From Actinomycetota bacterium (GTDB lineage Bacteria; Actinomycetota; Actinomycetes; Actinomycetales; Dermatophilaceae), in the NCBI GenBank assembly GCA_020161815.1, contig JAIUOP010000009.1, positions 1 to 64,000 of the forward strand: 64,000 nucleotides of DNA. The letters run 5' to 3'. A program made the translations under genes and the position numbers. Below are positions 16,804-24,926 of the stretch, piece after piece (the first letter of the stretch is position 1; every line of letters begins with the position of its first letter). The notes beneath the pieces are model-generated. The model was given only the letters and a program-made list of their open reading frames with translations. It ran no database searches and was not told the origin of the DNA.

Positions 16804-18432
16804 TCACCGGCGCCGGAGCCGGCGAACCACGGGGCCGAGCAGCTCCCCGACCTCGGGCACCCGGAGCAGGTGGGCGATCACCCAGGTGCCCACGAGGACG
16901 AAGAGGCCGGCCCCGGCGGCCACGGCCATCGAGACCACCTTGCCCTCGCGGAGCAGGTCGGGGACGGCCAGGGCGACCAGCCGCACCGCGACGAGGGAGA
17001 GCAGCACCGCCGGGATCCCCAGGCGCAGGTAGGCGCTCACGACCGGCCACAGGCCGATCCGACCGATCCGCCGCCGGATCAGCGTGAACCCGAGGAGCCC
17101 GCCCACGGCATACGCCACCGACTGGGTCACGCCGATGGTGGCCGCCGCGGAGTGCGGGCCCAGCTGCTTGCCGATGAGGGCCCCGGTGACCGAGAGGCTG
17201 GTGACGAGCAACTGGACGACGAAGGGGATGCGCGCGTCCTCGTGGGCGTAGAAGAACCGGTCGCTGAGGTAGAGCCAGCCGTAGGGGATGACGCCCAGGA
17301 GTAGGGTCGTGGTCACGAGCGCGACCGCGTCGGTCTCGGCGAGGGAGTTGCGCACCAGGAAGGCGCGCAGCAGGACCGGCGCGAAGACCACGCCCATCGC
17401 GACGCCGGGCACGAGGACGACCGCCGGCAGGCGCAGGCCCTTGAGCAGGTCCCGCCGCAGCTCCACGGTGTCGTCGCGCGCCACCGCCCGCGCCATCCGC
17501 GTGTAGAGCGCCGTGACGAGCGAGACCGTGACGAGGGAGTGGGGGAGCATGAAGAGCAGGAAGGCGGTGTCGAACGAGGCCCGGCCGGGCACGAACTCGC
17601 TCTCCGGCACGCTGTCGGTGGCCCAGGTGAGGACCTTCGAGGTGACGATGAAGCCGAGCTGGGAGACGAGCACGGCCGCGAAGGTCCAGGTGGCCACCCG
17701 TGACGCCGAGCCGAGGCCGACCCCACGGAACCCGAAGGTGGGGCGGTAGCCGAACCCCATGCGGCGCAGCGGGATGAGCAGGAAGAAGGCCTGCATGGCG
17801 ATCGAGAGCGTGGCCGAGCCGCCGAGGACGCCGATCATCAGGGGCGTCCACTCGCCGGGCCGTGCCCGCTCGGGGAGCCCGAGCAGGAGGAAGACGCCCA
17901 GGCCCGCGAGCGCCACGACATTGGCGACCACCGGGGCCCACATGAAGGCCGCGAACCGCCCTCGTGCGGTGAGCAGCTGCCCGAGGACGGTGTAGAGCCC
18001 GTAGAAGAAGATCTGCGGCAGGCAGACGAAGGCGAAGGTCGTCGAGAGCGCCAGTGCCTCGGCGTTCCTGGTGTCGAAGTAGAGGCGGACCAGCCAGGGC
18101 CCGGCCAGCATCGTCAGCGTCGTCGCGGCGACGAGGAGCATCAGTGCCAGGGTGATGATCCGGTTGACGAAGGCCTGCCCGCCGTCGGCGTGGGCGTCCG
18201 CCTTGATGATCTGCGGGACGAGGACGGCGTTGAGGATGCCCCCGGCGAGGATGAGGTAGAACTGGTTGGGCAGGGTGTTGGCGACCTGGAAGGCCTCGGC
18301 GGTCAGGCCCGTCGCGCCGATGATCCCGCTGAGCAGGACCACCCGCAGCAGCCCCAGGACGCGGCTGGTCATCGTCCCGGCCGCCATGACCAGCCCGGAC
18401 CGGGCGACCGCGACCTCCTTGACCTCAGTCAC
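16804..18432 (-). CDS. murJ: Lipid II flippase MurJ (MviN)
   Basis: Polytopic MOP-superfamily protein that flips lipid-linked peptidoglycan precursor across the membrane. The 542-residue product has about 14 hydrophobic segments. Conserved parts include AGTMTSRVLGLLRVVLLSGI, FQVANTLPNQFYLILAGGIL and TALYTRMARAV. It ends at the membrane-proximal RRLRRR, without the pseudokinase fused in mycobacteria. GTG 18432 was chosen because it overlaps the upstream stop by 8 bp and gives the expected N-terminus. Confidence 0.95.
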   Translation of the reverse strand: MTEVKEVAVARSGLVMAAGTMTSRVLGLLRVVLLSGIIGATGLTAEAFQVANTLPNQFYLILAGGILNAVLVPQIIKADAHADGGQAFVNRIITLALMLLVAATTLTMLAGPWLVRLYFDTRNAEALALSTTFAFVCLPQIFFYGLYTVLGQLLTARGRFAAFMWAPVVANVVALAGLGVFLLLGLPERARPGEWTPLMIGVLGGSATLSIAMQAFFLLIPLRRMGFGYRPTFGFRGVGLGSASRVATWTFAAVLVSQLGFIVTSKVLTWATDSVPESEFVPGRASFDTAFLLFMLPHSLVTVSLVTALYTRMARAVARDDTVELRRDLLKGLRLPAVVLVPGVAMGVVFAPVLLRAFLVRNSLAETDAVALVTTTLLLGVIPYGWLYLSDRFFYAHEDARIPFVVQLLVTSLSVTGALIGKQLGPHSAAATIGVTQSVAYAVGGLLGFTLIRRRIGRIGLWPVVSAYLRLGIPAVLLSLVAVRLVALAVPDLLREGKVVSMAVAAGAGLFVLVGTWVIAHLLRVPEVGELLGPVVRRLRRR

Positions 18433-20704
18433 GACGGGGTGCCTCCTGATCGTCGGTGTCCTCGCCGGTCTCGACGCGGGGCTCGTCGCCGTAGGGCTCC
18501 TCGACGACGAGGCCGTCCTCACCCACGTGGATGGCGTTGGTCTGGTCCGGCTCGGCCCGTCGTCGACGCGCCCGCTGGTTGCGCCACAGACCGAGCGCGA
18601 AGACCAGGGCCGTGACGGCACCCAGCACCCAGTAGGTCGCCGCACCGGTCGGTGACACCCGCACGTCCACCCGGGTGGCCGGACCGGCCGGTGAGCCGTC
18701 CGGGCCGGTCACCTTGGCCGTGATCGTCACCGGACCGGCCGCGAGGGCGTTCACCCGGTAGGTCACCGTGGCCCGGCTGCGCGCCCCGATCGTCACCGAC
18801 TTGGTCGCGTCCTCGATGCGCAGGCGGGAGTTCTCCGGCACCAGCTGGACCCGCACGTCCTCGACGCCGACGTCCAGGCCGTTGAGGACGGTGACCTGCA
18901 CGCGCCCGCTGTCGGCGAAGAAGTTGATCGTCTGGGGCACCACGGACACCCCGCGCGTGCTGGCCATGACCTCCGCGGACAGCTCGTCGCGCACGGCCCC
19001 GAAACCCTCGACGTGCCCGCGCCACCGGACGCCCTGCAGGGCCGCCAGCCGGGCGGTCCAGTCGGTGCCGATGAGCGCCTTGTCCACGCGGATCGAGGCC
19101 GCGGAGGCGGCCTGCGCCGCGAGGGCGTCCAGCTGCTGCCGGGTGGTGGCGTCGAGGGGGCTGGGCGGGCTGGTCGTGGTCCCACCCGCCTTGGCCTCGG
19201 CGAGGCGTTCGGCCGAGGCGGCCTGGGTGACCTCGTCGGCGACCGTCGTCGACTGCAGCCACGGGATCTGCGCCAGGGCCGCGAAGAGGGCTCGAGTCGG
19301 CTCCGGTCCGGGGTCGAAGCCGCGGTCCGGGGCGACGAGCACCGTGCGGGCCACGCCCGGTGACTCCTGGAGCAGGGCGTAGGACTGGGCGAGGAACTCC
19401 TGGGCCCCGGCCGCAGTGCCAGCCGAGCCCGGCGTCGACGTCGTGGCCGCGGCAGCTGCCGTCGACAGCGCGGCGTCGCGGGCCAGGAGTGGCGTGCCGT
19501 CGGTGGCTCGCCGCCCTGCGCCCGCCTGGTCCAGTCGGGTCGCCAGCGCGGCACGGTCGGTCACGATCGTCGCCTCGCCACCGACGGCCGTGCGGACCTG
19601 CTGACCCACCTCGGAGCTCCACGTCGCGTCCGCGGGCCAGGCGATGTCCCGTCGCGCACCGACCAGGTCAGCGGCCAGCCCGGCGGTGGTCCCCGCCTCA
19701 CGCAGGGCGGTCGTCGCGGCCGGACCGGTGCCGACGGCGGTGAGGTCGGGGTCCCCGGCGGGGAACAGCGTCACCGGCCGGCCGGCGAGCCGGCCGCGCA
19801 ACCAGGCGGCGGCGGCCGTGCGCACCCGGGCCTCGGCGGTCAACGGGTCGAGCTCGGCCAGGTCGTCCACCGACGGCAGGACCGCGTCCTCGGGCCCGCC
19901 GGCGTCCGGTGGGGTCGGAGCCGGCGTCCCCGAGGGTGTCGCAACGGGAGTCGCCGGGGTGGCCGCCCCGAGGGCCGGGCTCGGGGTGGCCGCGCCGGTC
20001 GTCGTGCTCGCCCCACCGGGAGGTGAGGGCAGGAGCAGGCCGGCGTCGACGGCATACGTCACCGGGACGTTCTCGAGCGCGGTGAGGATCCGCCCGATCC
20101 GGCCGTCCGGGCCGACGACGTCGCGCCACCGGGCCCAACGCTGGGGGGTGGGTGCGGCATACAGCTCGGGGTCGGGGTCGAGGGTGAGCGGGACGAGCCA
20201 GGCCAATGAGAGCGGTTCGTACTCCTTGGCCCGCTGCACCCCGACGAAGGTGTGGGTGACGACCGGCCCCACCTCGAGGCTCACCGGGACGACCTCGTAG
20301 GCGCGGGTGGAGGCGTCGGCACCGCGCGGGATCGTCGCGGTCACGACGGCGTTGGCGCGAGGGGCGAGGTCAGGAACGGGCGCGGTGGCGAGGAGGCGGC
20401 CGGTCGCCGCGCTCCGGTCGGCGGACCAGGCCGACACCGAGTCCTGGTCGGTGAGGCGGACACCGCCGCGCAGGACGTTGAGGACGGCGCCGGTCACCGG
20501 CCCGGGGCCCCTGTTGTGGACCTGCGCGGTGAGCGTCACGGGGTCGTCGGGGCCGGCCACCATCGGCGTGACCCCGGTGAGCGTCACCGTCAGCCCTTCG
20601 ACGGCGGACGCGGTGGGCGCGGTCACGGGCAGCAGCAGGGCCGCGAGCAGCAGGCCGAGGAGGAGGCCCAGGCCCGGCCGCCGACGCCTCGGGCGTGGCG
20701 GCAT
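18425..20704 (-). CDS. DUF6049-type secreted, membrane-anchored protein
   Basis: 759 residues with a clear signal peptide (RRRRPGLGLLLGLLLAALLL, cleavage near ASA-V). An immunoglobulin-like beta domain follows (LTVTLTGVTPMVAGPDDPVT), then a large mixed domain, an apparent outer beta domain (VTVLNGLDVGVEDVRVQLVP), a single C-terminal membrane helix (about 690-712, YWVLGAVTALVFALGLW) and a short cytoplasmic tail. Mycobacterium carries a homologue (Rv3909) in the same slot between mutT4 and mviN. Function is unknown; the location suggests cell-wall biogenesis. The start overlaps the NUDIX stop. Confidence 0.85.
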   Translation of the reverse strand: MPPRPRRRRPGLGLLLGLLLAALLLPVTAPTASAVEGLTVTLTGVTPMVAGPDDPVTLTAQVHNRGPGPVTGAVLNVLRGGVRLTDQDSVSAWSADRSAATGRLLATAPVPDLAPRANAVVTATIPRGADASTRAYEVVPVSLEVGPVVTHTFVGVQRAKEYEPLSLAWLVPLTLDPDPELYAAPTPQRWARWRDVVGPDGRIGRILTALENVPVTYAVDAGLLLPSPPGGASTTTGAATPSPALGAATPATPVATPSGTPAPTPPDAGGPEDAVLPSVDDLAELDPLTAEARVRTAAAAWLRGRLAGRPVTLFPAGDPDLTAVGTGPAATTALREAGTTAGLAADLVGARRDIAWPADATWSSEVGQQVRTAVGGEATIVTDRAALATRLDQAGAGRRATDGTPLLARDAALSTAAAAATTSTPGSAGTAAGAQEFLAQSYALLQESPGVARTVLVAPDRGFDPGPEPTRALFAALAQIPWLQSTTVADEVTQAASAERLAEAKAGGTTTSPPSPLDATTRQQLDALAAQAASAASIRVDKALIGTDWTARLAALQGVRWRGHVEGFGAVRDELSAEVMASTRGVSVVPQTINFFADSGRVQVTVLNGLDVGVEDVRVQLVPENSRLRIEDATKSVTIGARSRATVTYRVNALAAGPVTITAKVTGPDGSPAGPATRVDVRVSPTGAATYWVLGAVTALVFALGLWRNQRARRRRAEPDQTNAIHVGEDGLVVEEPYGDEPRVETGEDTDDQEAPRRD

Positions 20705-21189
20705 CAGGTGTCCCCGGCGAGCCGCTGCCAGGCGACGCGGGCGATGCGCCGTTCGTTGGGGAAGGTCAGGTGCCGGTGGGCCTCCTGCAGCGGGAACCAG
20801 GCGACGTCGATCGCCTCCTGGTCGGGGTCGTTCTCGATCGTCAGGTCGCCCCCGATCGCCTCGAGGAGGTAGTGGTGGACGTACTTGTGGATGCGCCGGT
20901 CCCCGACGGCGAACCAGTAGTCGATCGTGCCGAGCTCGATGAGGACCCGGCCCACGATGCCGGTCTCCTCGGCCACCTCGCGGGCCGCGGTCTGGGGGAG
21001 GGTCTCGCCACCCTCGATGTGGCCCTTGGGCAGGCACCACTCGATGCGTCCGGCCCGGTTGCGGCGGGCGATGACGGCGATCCGGGCCTGGCCGTCGTGG
21101 ACGTCGACGACGACCCCGCCGGCGCTGCGCTCCTCGACGCACGGCAGCCGTCGGGGAACCCGCGGGGGTTCGGCGGCGGCGTGACTCAT
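20704..21189 (-). CDS. NUDIX hydrolase (MutT4-position homologue)
   Basis: 161-residue enzyme with a complete NUDIX box, G-x5-E-x7-REUxEExGU, read as GHIEGGETLPQTAAREVAEE followed by TGI (about residues 60-82). The family hydrolyses nucleoside diphosphates linked to other moieties; the substrate cannot be read from sequence. ATG 21189 was chosen over upstream in-frame starts because it begins the conserved region shortly after and leaves a 171-bp divergent promoter region with pcnA. Its TGA overlaps the next ATG. Confidence 0.92.
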   Translation of the reverse strand: MSHAAAEPPRVPRRLPCVEERSAGGVVVDVHDGQARIAVIARRNRAGRIEWCLPKGHIEGGETLPQTAAREVAEETGIVGRVLIELGTIDYWFAVGDRRIHKYVHHYLLEAIGGDLTIENDPDQEAIDVAWFPLQEAHRHLTFPNERRIARVAWQRLAGDT

Positions 21190-21360
21190 ACCGGTCACTG
21201 TAACCAGCGTTGCCGTTGGGACGACGGCACCTGTGCCCGGCTCCACCAGAGCCGGTGGCAGAGCCGGTGCCACCCACCCACCGGTCGCCCACGGCCCGCC
21301 CGCGACGGCCCTTGGCGCACGCGCGGCCCGCCCTCCCCGCGTCTTCTAGTCTTGGTCCTC

Positions 21361-22803
21361 GTGACCACCGCCCCGCCGACCGCCGCGATGCGGACCGCCG
21401 TCGCGCACTTGGCGCCGGTGATGCCCCTGCTCTCCGACCTCGGGGAGCGCTTCGCGGCGGCCGGGCACGAGCTGGCCCTCGTCGGCGGACCGGTCCGGGA
21501 TGCCTTCCTCGGGCGCACTTCGCCCGACCTGGACTTCACGACCTCGGCGCGGCCGGACCAGATCGAGCCGATCCTCGCCGACTGGGGCACGGCCACGTGG
21601 GACATGGGGCGCGAGTTCGGCACGATCGGCGCCAGCCGCGGGGCCACCGTCGTCGAGGTCACGACCTACCGCGCCGATGCCTACGACGGCCTCACCCGCA
21701 AGCCCGTGGTCGCCTTCGGGGACTCCCTCGAGGAGGACCTGCTCCGTCGCGACTTCACGATGAACGCGATGGCCCTGCGGCTGCCCGACCTCACCTTCGT
21801 CGATCCGTATGCCGGCCTGTCGGCCCTCACGGACCGCGTCCTGCGCACCCCCGGGCCCCCCGAGGTTTCCTTCGGCGACGACCCGCTGCGGATGATGCGC
21901 GCTGCCCGGTTCGTCGCCCAGCTCGGGGTGGCGCCCGCGCCGGAGGTCCTTGAGGCGATGACCGCGATGGCGGCGAGCCTGGAGATCGTCTCGGCCGAAC
22001 GACTTCGCGACGAGCTCGTCAAGCTCGTCCTCGGGGCCCAGCCCCGGGCGGGCCTGGAGGTGCTCGTGCGGACCGGGCTCGCGGCATACGTCATCCCCGA
22101 GGTCCCGGCCCTGAAGCTGGAGGTCGACGAGCACCACCGCCACAAGGACGTCTACGAGCACAGCCTCACCGTGCTCGACCAGGCGATCGCCCTCGAGGGC
22201 GAGGACCTGCCCGGGCCCGACCTCGTGCTGCGTCTGGCCGCCCTGCTCCACGACATCGGCAAGCCGGCGACGCGCCGGTTCGAGCCCGGTGGCGGGGTCT
22301 CCTTCCACCACCACGAGGTCGTCGGGGCCAAGCTGGTCGCCAAGCGGATGCGCGCCCTGCGCTTCGACAAGGAGACGACCAAGGCCGTCTCCCGGCTGGT
22401 CGAGCTGCACCTGCGCTTCCACGGGTACGGCGAGGGCCAGTGGAGCGACTCCGCGGTGCGCCGGTATGTCACCGACGCCGGGGACCTGCTCTCCCGGCTG
22501 CACCGCCTCACCAGGGCCGACTGCACGACCCGCAACGTCCGCAAGGCGCGCCGCCTGGCCGCGACGTACGACGACCTCGAGCTGCGGATCGGACGGCTGC
22601 TCGCGGCCGAGGAGCTCGGCAAGGTGCGCCCCGAGCTCGACGGGAACGAGATCGCCGAGGTCCTGGGCATCAGCCCGGGCCCGGTGCTCGGACGGGCCTA
22701 CAAGCACCTCCTCGCCGTCCGCCTCGACGAGGGCCCGATCGGGCCCGAGGCCGCCCGCGAGCGCCTGCTGGCGTGGTGGGCGCAGCAACCCGAGTCCTCG
22801 TGA
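21361..22803 (+). CDS. pcnA: CCA tRNA nucleotidyltransferase
   Basis: Adds or repairs the 3' CCA end of tRNA. The 480-residue product shows the class II nucleotidyltransferase head, LALVGGPVRDAFLGRTSPDL with the DxD in DLDFTT, the RRDFTMNAMAL motif, and a C-terminal HD domain (LLHDIGKPATRRF and KDVYEHSLTVLDQA). GTG 21361 is the start nearest the core and lies just downstream of the divergent NUDIX gene. Its stop overlaps the next GTG, so the prepilin peptidase is probably cotranscribed. Confidence 0.95.
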   Translation: MTTAPPTAAMRTAVAHLAPVMPLLSDLGERFAAAGHELALVGGPVRDAFLGRTSPDLDFTTSARPDQIEPILADWGTATWDMGREFGTIGASRGATVVEVTTYRADAYDGLTRKPVVAFGDSLEEDLLRRDFTMNAMALRLPDLTFVDPYAGLSALTDRVLRTPGPPEVSFGDDPLRMMRAARFVAQLGVAPAPEVLEAMTAMAASLEIVSAERLRDELVKLVLGAQPRAGLEVLVRTGLAAYVIPEVPALKLEVDEHHRHKDVYEHSLTVLDQAIALEGEDLPGPDLVLRLAALLHDIGKPATRRFEPGGGVSFHHHEVVGAKLVAKRMRALRFDKETTKAVSRLVELHLRFHGYGEGQWSDSAVRRYVTDAGDLLSRLHRLTRADCTTRNVRKARRLAATYDDLELRIGRLLAAEELGKVRPELDGNEIAEVLGISPGPVLGRAYKHLLAVRLDEGPIGPEAARERLLAWWAQQPESS

Positions 22804-23462
22804 CGACGACGTATGCCGTGGCGGGCGCCGCGCTCGCCGCGGCCGCCGCCTGGCCGGGCTGGCGCTGGGTCCGTGCGGGGGGACACCGGCGGGAGGGTGA
22901 CGAGGGGCCACTGCCGCGCGCGACCTGGCTGGTGCCGCTCTCGGCCCTCGTCGGCGGCGCCCTGGCCGGCACGTGGTCGGACCAGCCGGCGCTGGCGGTC
23001 GTCCTCGTGCTCGCGTCGGTCGTGCTGCTGCTGCTCTGTGCCGTCGACCTCGACGTGCACCGCCTGCCCGACGTGCTGACCGGACCCGCGTTCGTCGGGG
23101 TGCTCCTCGGGCTGCTCGTCGTGGCGCTGGCCACCGGCGCCTGGGGCACCTGGCGACGGGCCGTGCTCGCTGCGCTCGTCCTGGGGCTGGTCTACCTCGT
23201 GCTGGTCATCGCCGGGCGCGGCCAGGGCATGGGCCTGGGGGACCTCAAGCTGGCCCCCACCCTGGGCCTGCTGCTGGGGGCGCACTCGTGGTCGGCGGTG
23301 CTCACCGGCACGATGGCCGCCTTCCTGCTCGGCGGTGTCGCCGCCCTCTGGCTGCTCCTCGCGCGCGGAGCCAGTCGGGACACCCACCTGGCGTTCGGCC
23401 CCGCCATGGTCGGGGGCGCCCTGGTGGCCCTGCTCCTTCCGGGCAGCACGCTGCTCTGGTGA
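22800..23462 (+). CDS. Prepilin peptidase (A24 / TadV-like)
   Basis: 220-residue polytopic protein (six or seven hydrophobic segments) with both aspartates of A24 peptidases: CAVDLDVHRLPDVLTG and GRGQGMGLGDLKLAPTLGLL. The family cleaves leader peptides of type IV pilins or Tad/Flp pilins at the inner membrane. The N-terminal cysteine-containing methyltransferase-like domain of long forms is absent. No pilin or secretion ATPase is nearby, so its substrates lie elsewhere. GTG start overlaps the pcnA stop. Confidence 0.88.
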   Translation: MTTTYAVAGAALAAAAAWPGWRWVRAGGHRREGDEGPLPRATWLVPLSALVGGALAGTWSDQPALAVVLVLASVVLLLLCAVDLDVHRLPDVLTGPAFVGVLLGLLVVALATGAWGTWRRAVLAALVLGLVYLVLVIAGRGQGMGLGDLKLAPTLGLLLGAHSWSAVLTGTMAAFLLGGVAALWLLLARGASRDTHLAFGPAMVGGALVALLLPGSTLLW

Positions 23463-23481
23463 CTCGCATGGTCGCTCGCGT

Positions 23482-23505
23482 GGGCGATCGAGCGGGCGAT
23501 CGAGC
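23482..23505. repeat. Two tandem copies of GGGCGATCGAGC
   Basis: A perfect 12-bp duplication (23482-23493 and 23494-23505) in the gap after the prepilin peptidase, followed by the related GGGCGCTCGCGT. Each unit contains CGATCG. Function unknown. Confidence 0.8.
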
Positions 23506-23545
23506 GGGCGCTCGCGTGGGGATCGGGCGGGCGATCGGCCGCCGG

Positions 23546-23593
23546 ATGGGGAGAACTCCCCATGGGCCAGCGGGGATCGAGGATCTATCCTCG
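23546..23593. promoter_or_regulatory. Two palindromes upstream of the kinase/FHA/Fn3 cluster
   Basis: ATGGGGAG-AA-CTCCCCAT (23546-23563) and CGAGGAT-CT-ATCCTCG (23578-23593) are both perfect. They lie 40-90 bp upstream of the first gene of the cluster. The second contains TATCCT (23586-23591), a possible -10 element, so it may be an operator over a promoter; the first could be a terminator for the prepilin peptidase gene. Confidence 0.5.
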
Positions 23594-23632
23594 GGAGGTC
23601 AACCCCCCAGCGAGAAGAGGATCGGGCAACCC

Positions 23633-24106
23633 ATGGCCACCCTCAGCCACCCCGGTGCGCTGTCCCCGCTGCCACCGGCCCTGCGCCTGACCGTGGCCGA
23701 GGACTGGGACCAGGTGCCCGCCGAGGGCGCGATCCTCAGGGCCGAGGGCCGGGACCGCGGGCCCGACACCCCTAGCCTCGTCCTCGACGCCCTCACCCAG
23801 CGGCCCGGGACGGATCCGGCCGTGACCCTGCGCACCCTGGTCGACGCCGACCGTGAGCGCCGAGGCTTCCAGGAGGACCCCGCCTTCACGATCGACCTCG
23901 CGGGACGGTCCTGGACCGCCGTCAACGTCACCTGGGAGCTCACCGACGGTCCGGCCGTGGCCCTGCACCTGGTCACCGTCCTCGACCGGGGCGAGGTCCA
24001 GCAGGCGGTCGTGGCGACCGGGCGCGCCCAGGGGTCGCGGATCGAGGAGGACTACGCCGCCATCCAGGACATGGCGGAGTCACTGGTCCTCGAGGTCGAC
24101 GCGTGA
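23633..24106 (+). CDS. Hypothetical protein, first gene of the kinase/FHA/Fn3 cluster
   Basis: 157 residues, no signal peptide or membrane segment. The sequence is mixed alpha/beta (LRLTVAEDWDQVPAEGAILR, AVALHLVTVLDRGEVQQAVV) and I cannot assign a family. Codon use is like that of its neighbours and the frame is clean, so it is probably real. It overlaps the PP2C start (GTGA at 24103-24106), implying translational coupling and a role linked to the phosphatase or kinase. ATG start with a weak AAGAGG upstream. Confidence 0.75.
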   Translation: MATLSHPGALSPLPPALRLTVAEDWDQVPAEGAILRAEGRDRGPDTPSLVLDALTQRPGTDPAVTLRTLVDADRERRGFQEDPAFTIDLAGRSWTAVNVTWELTDGPAVALHLVTVLDRGEVQQAVVATGRAQGSRIEEDYAAIQDMAESLVLEVDA

Positions 24107-24915
24107 GTCCGGCGCACTACGCCGACCTCACCGGCGAGCAGACGGTGATCCGGGTCGGTGCCGCCACCCATGTGGGGCGTGTCCGGGAGCTCAACGAGGA
24201 CGCCCTCGTCGCCGAGGGCCTGGTCTTCGCCGTGGCCGACGGGATGGGCGGCCATGCCGCCGGGGAGGTCGCGAGCACGATCGCTGCCCTGACGCTGAGG
24301 GACCTGTCCAGCCGGCACCCCCTGCGCTCGGACGACGTCGTCGACGCCCTGCGTGAGTCCAACCGGCGCATCCTCAAGGCGGCCACGGCCCCGGAGACCG
24401 ACGGCATGGGCACGACCGTCGCCGGCCTCACCGTGGTCCGCACCGGCGGCGCCGACCACTGGTGCGTCTTCAACATCGGTGACTCGCGGGTCTATCGCTT
24501 CCTCGGGAACCGGATGAGCCAGATCACCCACGACCACTCCGAGGTCCGCGAGCTGCTCGACGCGGGCCTGATCACGCCCGACGAGGCCGAGCGGCACCCG
24601 ATGCGCAATGTCATCACCCGCTCGCTGGGCACGGATCCGGCACCGGTGCCGGACCTGTGGGTGTTCCCCCCGCATCCGGGCGAACGCTTCGTCATCTGCA
24701 GCGACGGCCTGAGCAACGAGGTCTCGGACCGCGACATCATGGTCGCCCTCCGCACCCACGACGACCCACAGGCCGCGGCCGATGCGCTCATCGAGGCCGC
24801 CCTGCGCTCGGGGGGCCGGGACAACGTGACCGTGGTTGTCGTCGCCGTCGAGAGCGACCAAGATGACGAGGAGGAGGGCGACACCTCGCCCCGCCACGAC
24901 CTGATCTCGACCTGA
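24103..24915 (+). CDS. PP2C-family Ser/Thr protein phosphatase
   Basis: 270-residue soluble phosphatase, shorter than mycobacterial PstP because it lacks a membrane helix. The PPM metal-binding and catalytic motifs are present: VRELNEDALVAEG, VFAVADGMGGHAAGEVAS, FNIGDSRVYRF, FVICSDGLSNEVSD and SGGRDNVTVVVV. It is expected to dephosphorylate substrates of the Ser/Thr kinase encoded two genes downstream. Corresponds to PrpC of the bifidobacterial PFNA cluster. Confidence 0.95.
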   Translation: MSPAHYADLTGEQTVIRVGAATHVGRVRELNEDALVAEGLVFAVADGMGGHAAGEVASTIAALTLRDLSSRHPLRSDDVVDALRESNRRILKAATAPETDGMGTTVAGLTVVRTGGADHWCVFNIGDSRVYRFLGNRMSQITHDHSEVRELLDAGLITPDEAERHPMRNVITRSLGTDPAPVPDLWVFPPHPGERFVICSDGLSNEVSDRDIMVALRTHDDPQAAADALIEAALRSGGRDNVTVVVVAVESDQDDEEEGDTSPRHDLIST

Positions 24916-24926
24916 AGGACCCCACC

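Noticed and set aside
18433..18645. N-terminal extension of MurJ up to 18645
   Set aside because: The extra 71 residues are an out-of-frame reading of the DUF6049-type gene; GTG 18432 with an 8-bp overlap is the better start.
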